Source: Tannerella sp. (lineage in GTDB: Bacteria > Bacteroidota > Bacteroidia > Bacteroidales > Tannerellaceae). Taken from it: a DNA stretch of 14,140 nucleotides. The position numbers were made by a program, and so were the translations under genes. The notes under the pieces are model-generated. The model had not been told where the DNA came from and searched no databases. It was given only the letters and a program-made list of their open reading frames with translations. Shown in pieces: positions 14,129 through 14,140 of this stretch (position 1 is the stretch's first letter; every line of letters begins with the position of its first letter). The DNA lies in contig JAITPL010000052.1 of assembly GCA_031289445.1 (NCBI GenBank), positions 1 through 14,140 of the forward strand. Direction: 5' to 3'.

Positions 14129-14140
14129 ATGAAAAAGATT
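14129..14140 (+). CDS. Start of a further gene, cut by the window end
   Basis: An ATG in an A/T-rich leader 34 bp after the regulator's stop begins MKKI and is open to the window edge. The MKK start is typical of a protein with a signal peptide or a small regulator, but four codons allow no identification. It could be in an operon with the S24 regulator. Confidence 0.4.

Overview
The window looks like a chromosomal segment of a Bacteroidota bacterium, most likely order Bacteroidales. Several intergenic regions carry the Bacteroidota-type -7 box TAnnTTTG, in some cases with an upstream TTG at 19-21 nt. Start codons sit in A/T-rich leaders without Shine-Dalgarno sequences. The gene content fits as well: a TonB-dependent receptor with an N-terminal carboxypeptidase-regulatory-like domain paired with a DUF4249 lipoprotein, and a secreted S9A prolyl oligopeptidase. 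Genus cannot be fixed from the sequence.

Layout. (1) 30-4368, minus strand: metF (methylenetetrahydrofolate reductase), holB (DNA polymerase III delta prime) and a prolyl oligopeptidase lipoprotein, read in that order. A 109-bp gap before the peptidase holds a small hairpin flanked by a copy of the end of holB. (2) 4369-4550: a divergent control region with a -7 box for metF, a promoter for the next operon and a perfect 15-bp inverted repeat between them. (3) 4551-7317, plus: two PQQ-like beta-propeller proteins, the first with a cleavable signal peptide and the second with an N-terminal membrane anchor. (4) 7318-7560: a mosaic of direct repeats and two near-perfect palindromes, one sharing its core with the palindrome of region 2. 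(5) 7561-9438, plus: an asparagine synthetase B homologue whose glutaminase domain has lost its nucleophilic cysteine. (6) 9443-12751, minus: tRNA-Gly(CCC), TonB-dependent receptor and DUF4249 lipoprotein, packed so tightly that the tRNA and receptor are probably one transcript. (7) 12752-13043: divergent tRNA promoters and tRNA-Val(UAC), plus. (8) 13044-14140: an AT-rich stretch with a 60-nt hairpin, tandem promoters and palindromes, then a phage-type HTH/S24-peptidase regulator and the first codons of another gene. This looks like the edge of an acquired island or prophage next to tRNA-Val.

How the genes work together. metF and holB are housekeeping genes. The two propeller proteins form an envelope operon of unknown role. 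The receptor and DUF4249 protein are probably an outer-membrane uptake pair of unknown substrate. The S24 regulator probably controls its own promoter and the genes beyond the window. I see no CRISPR array, transposase, rRNA or clear defence system. The least ordinary items are the tRNA-receptor junction, the amidotransferase-dead AsnB, the shared intergenic palindromes and the structured region between tRNA-Val and the S24 regulator.
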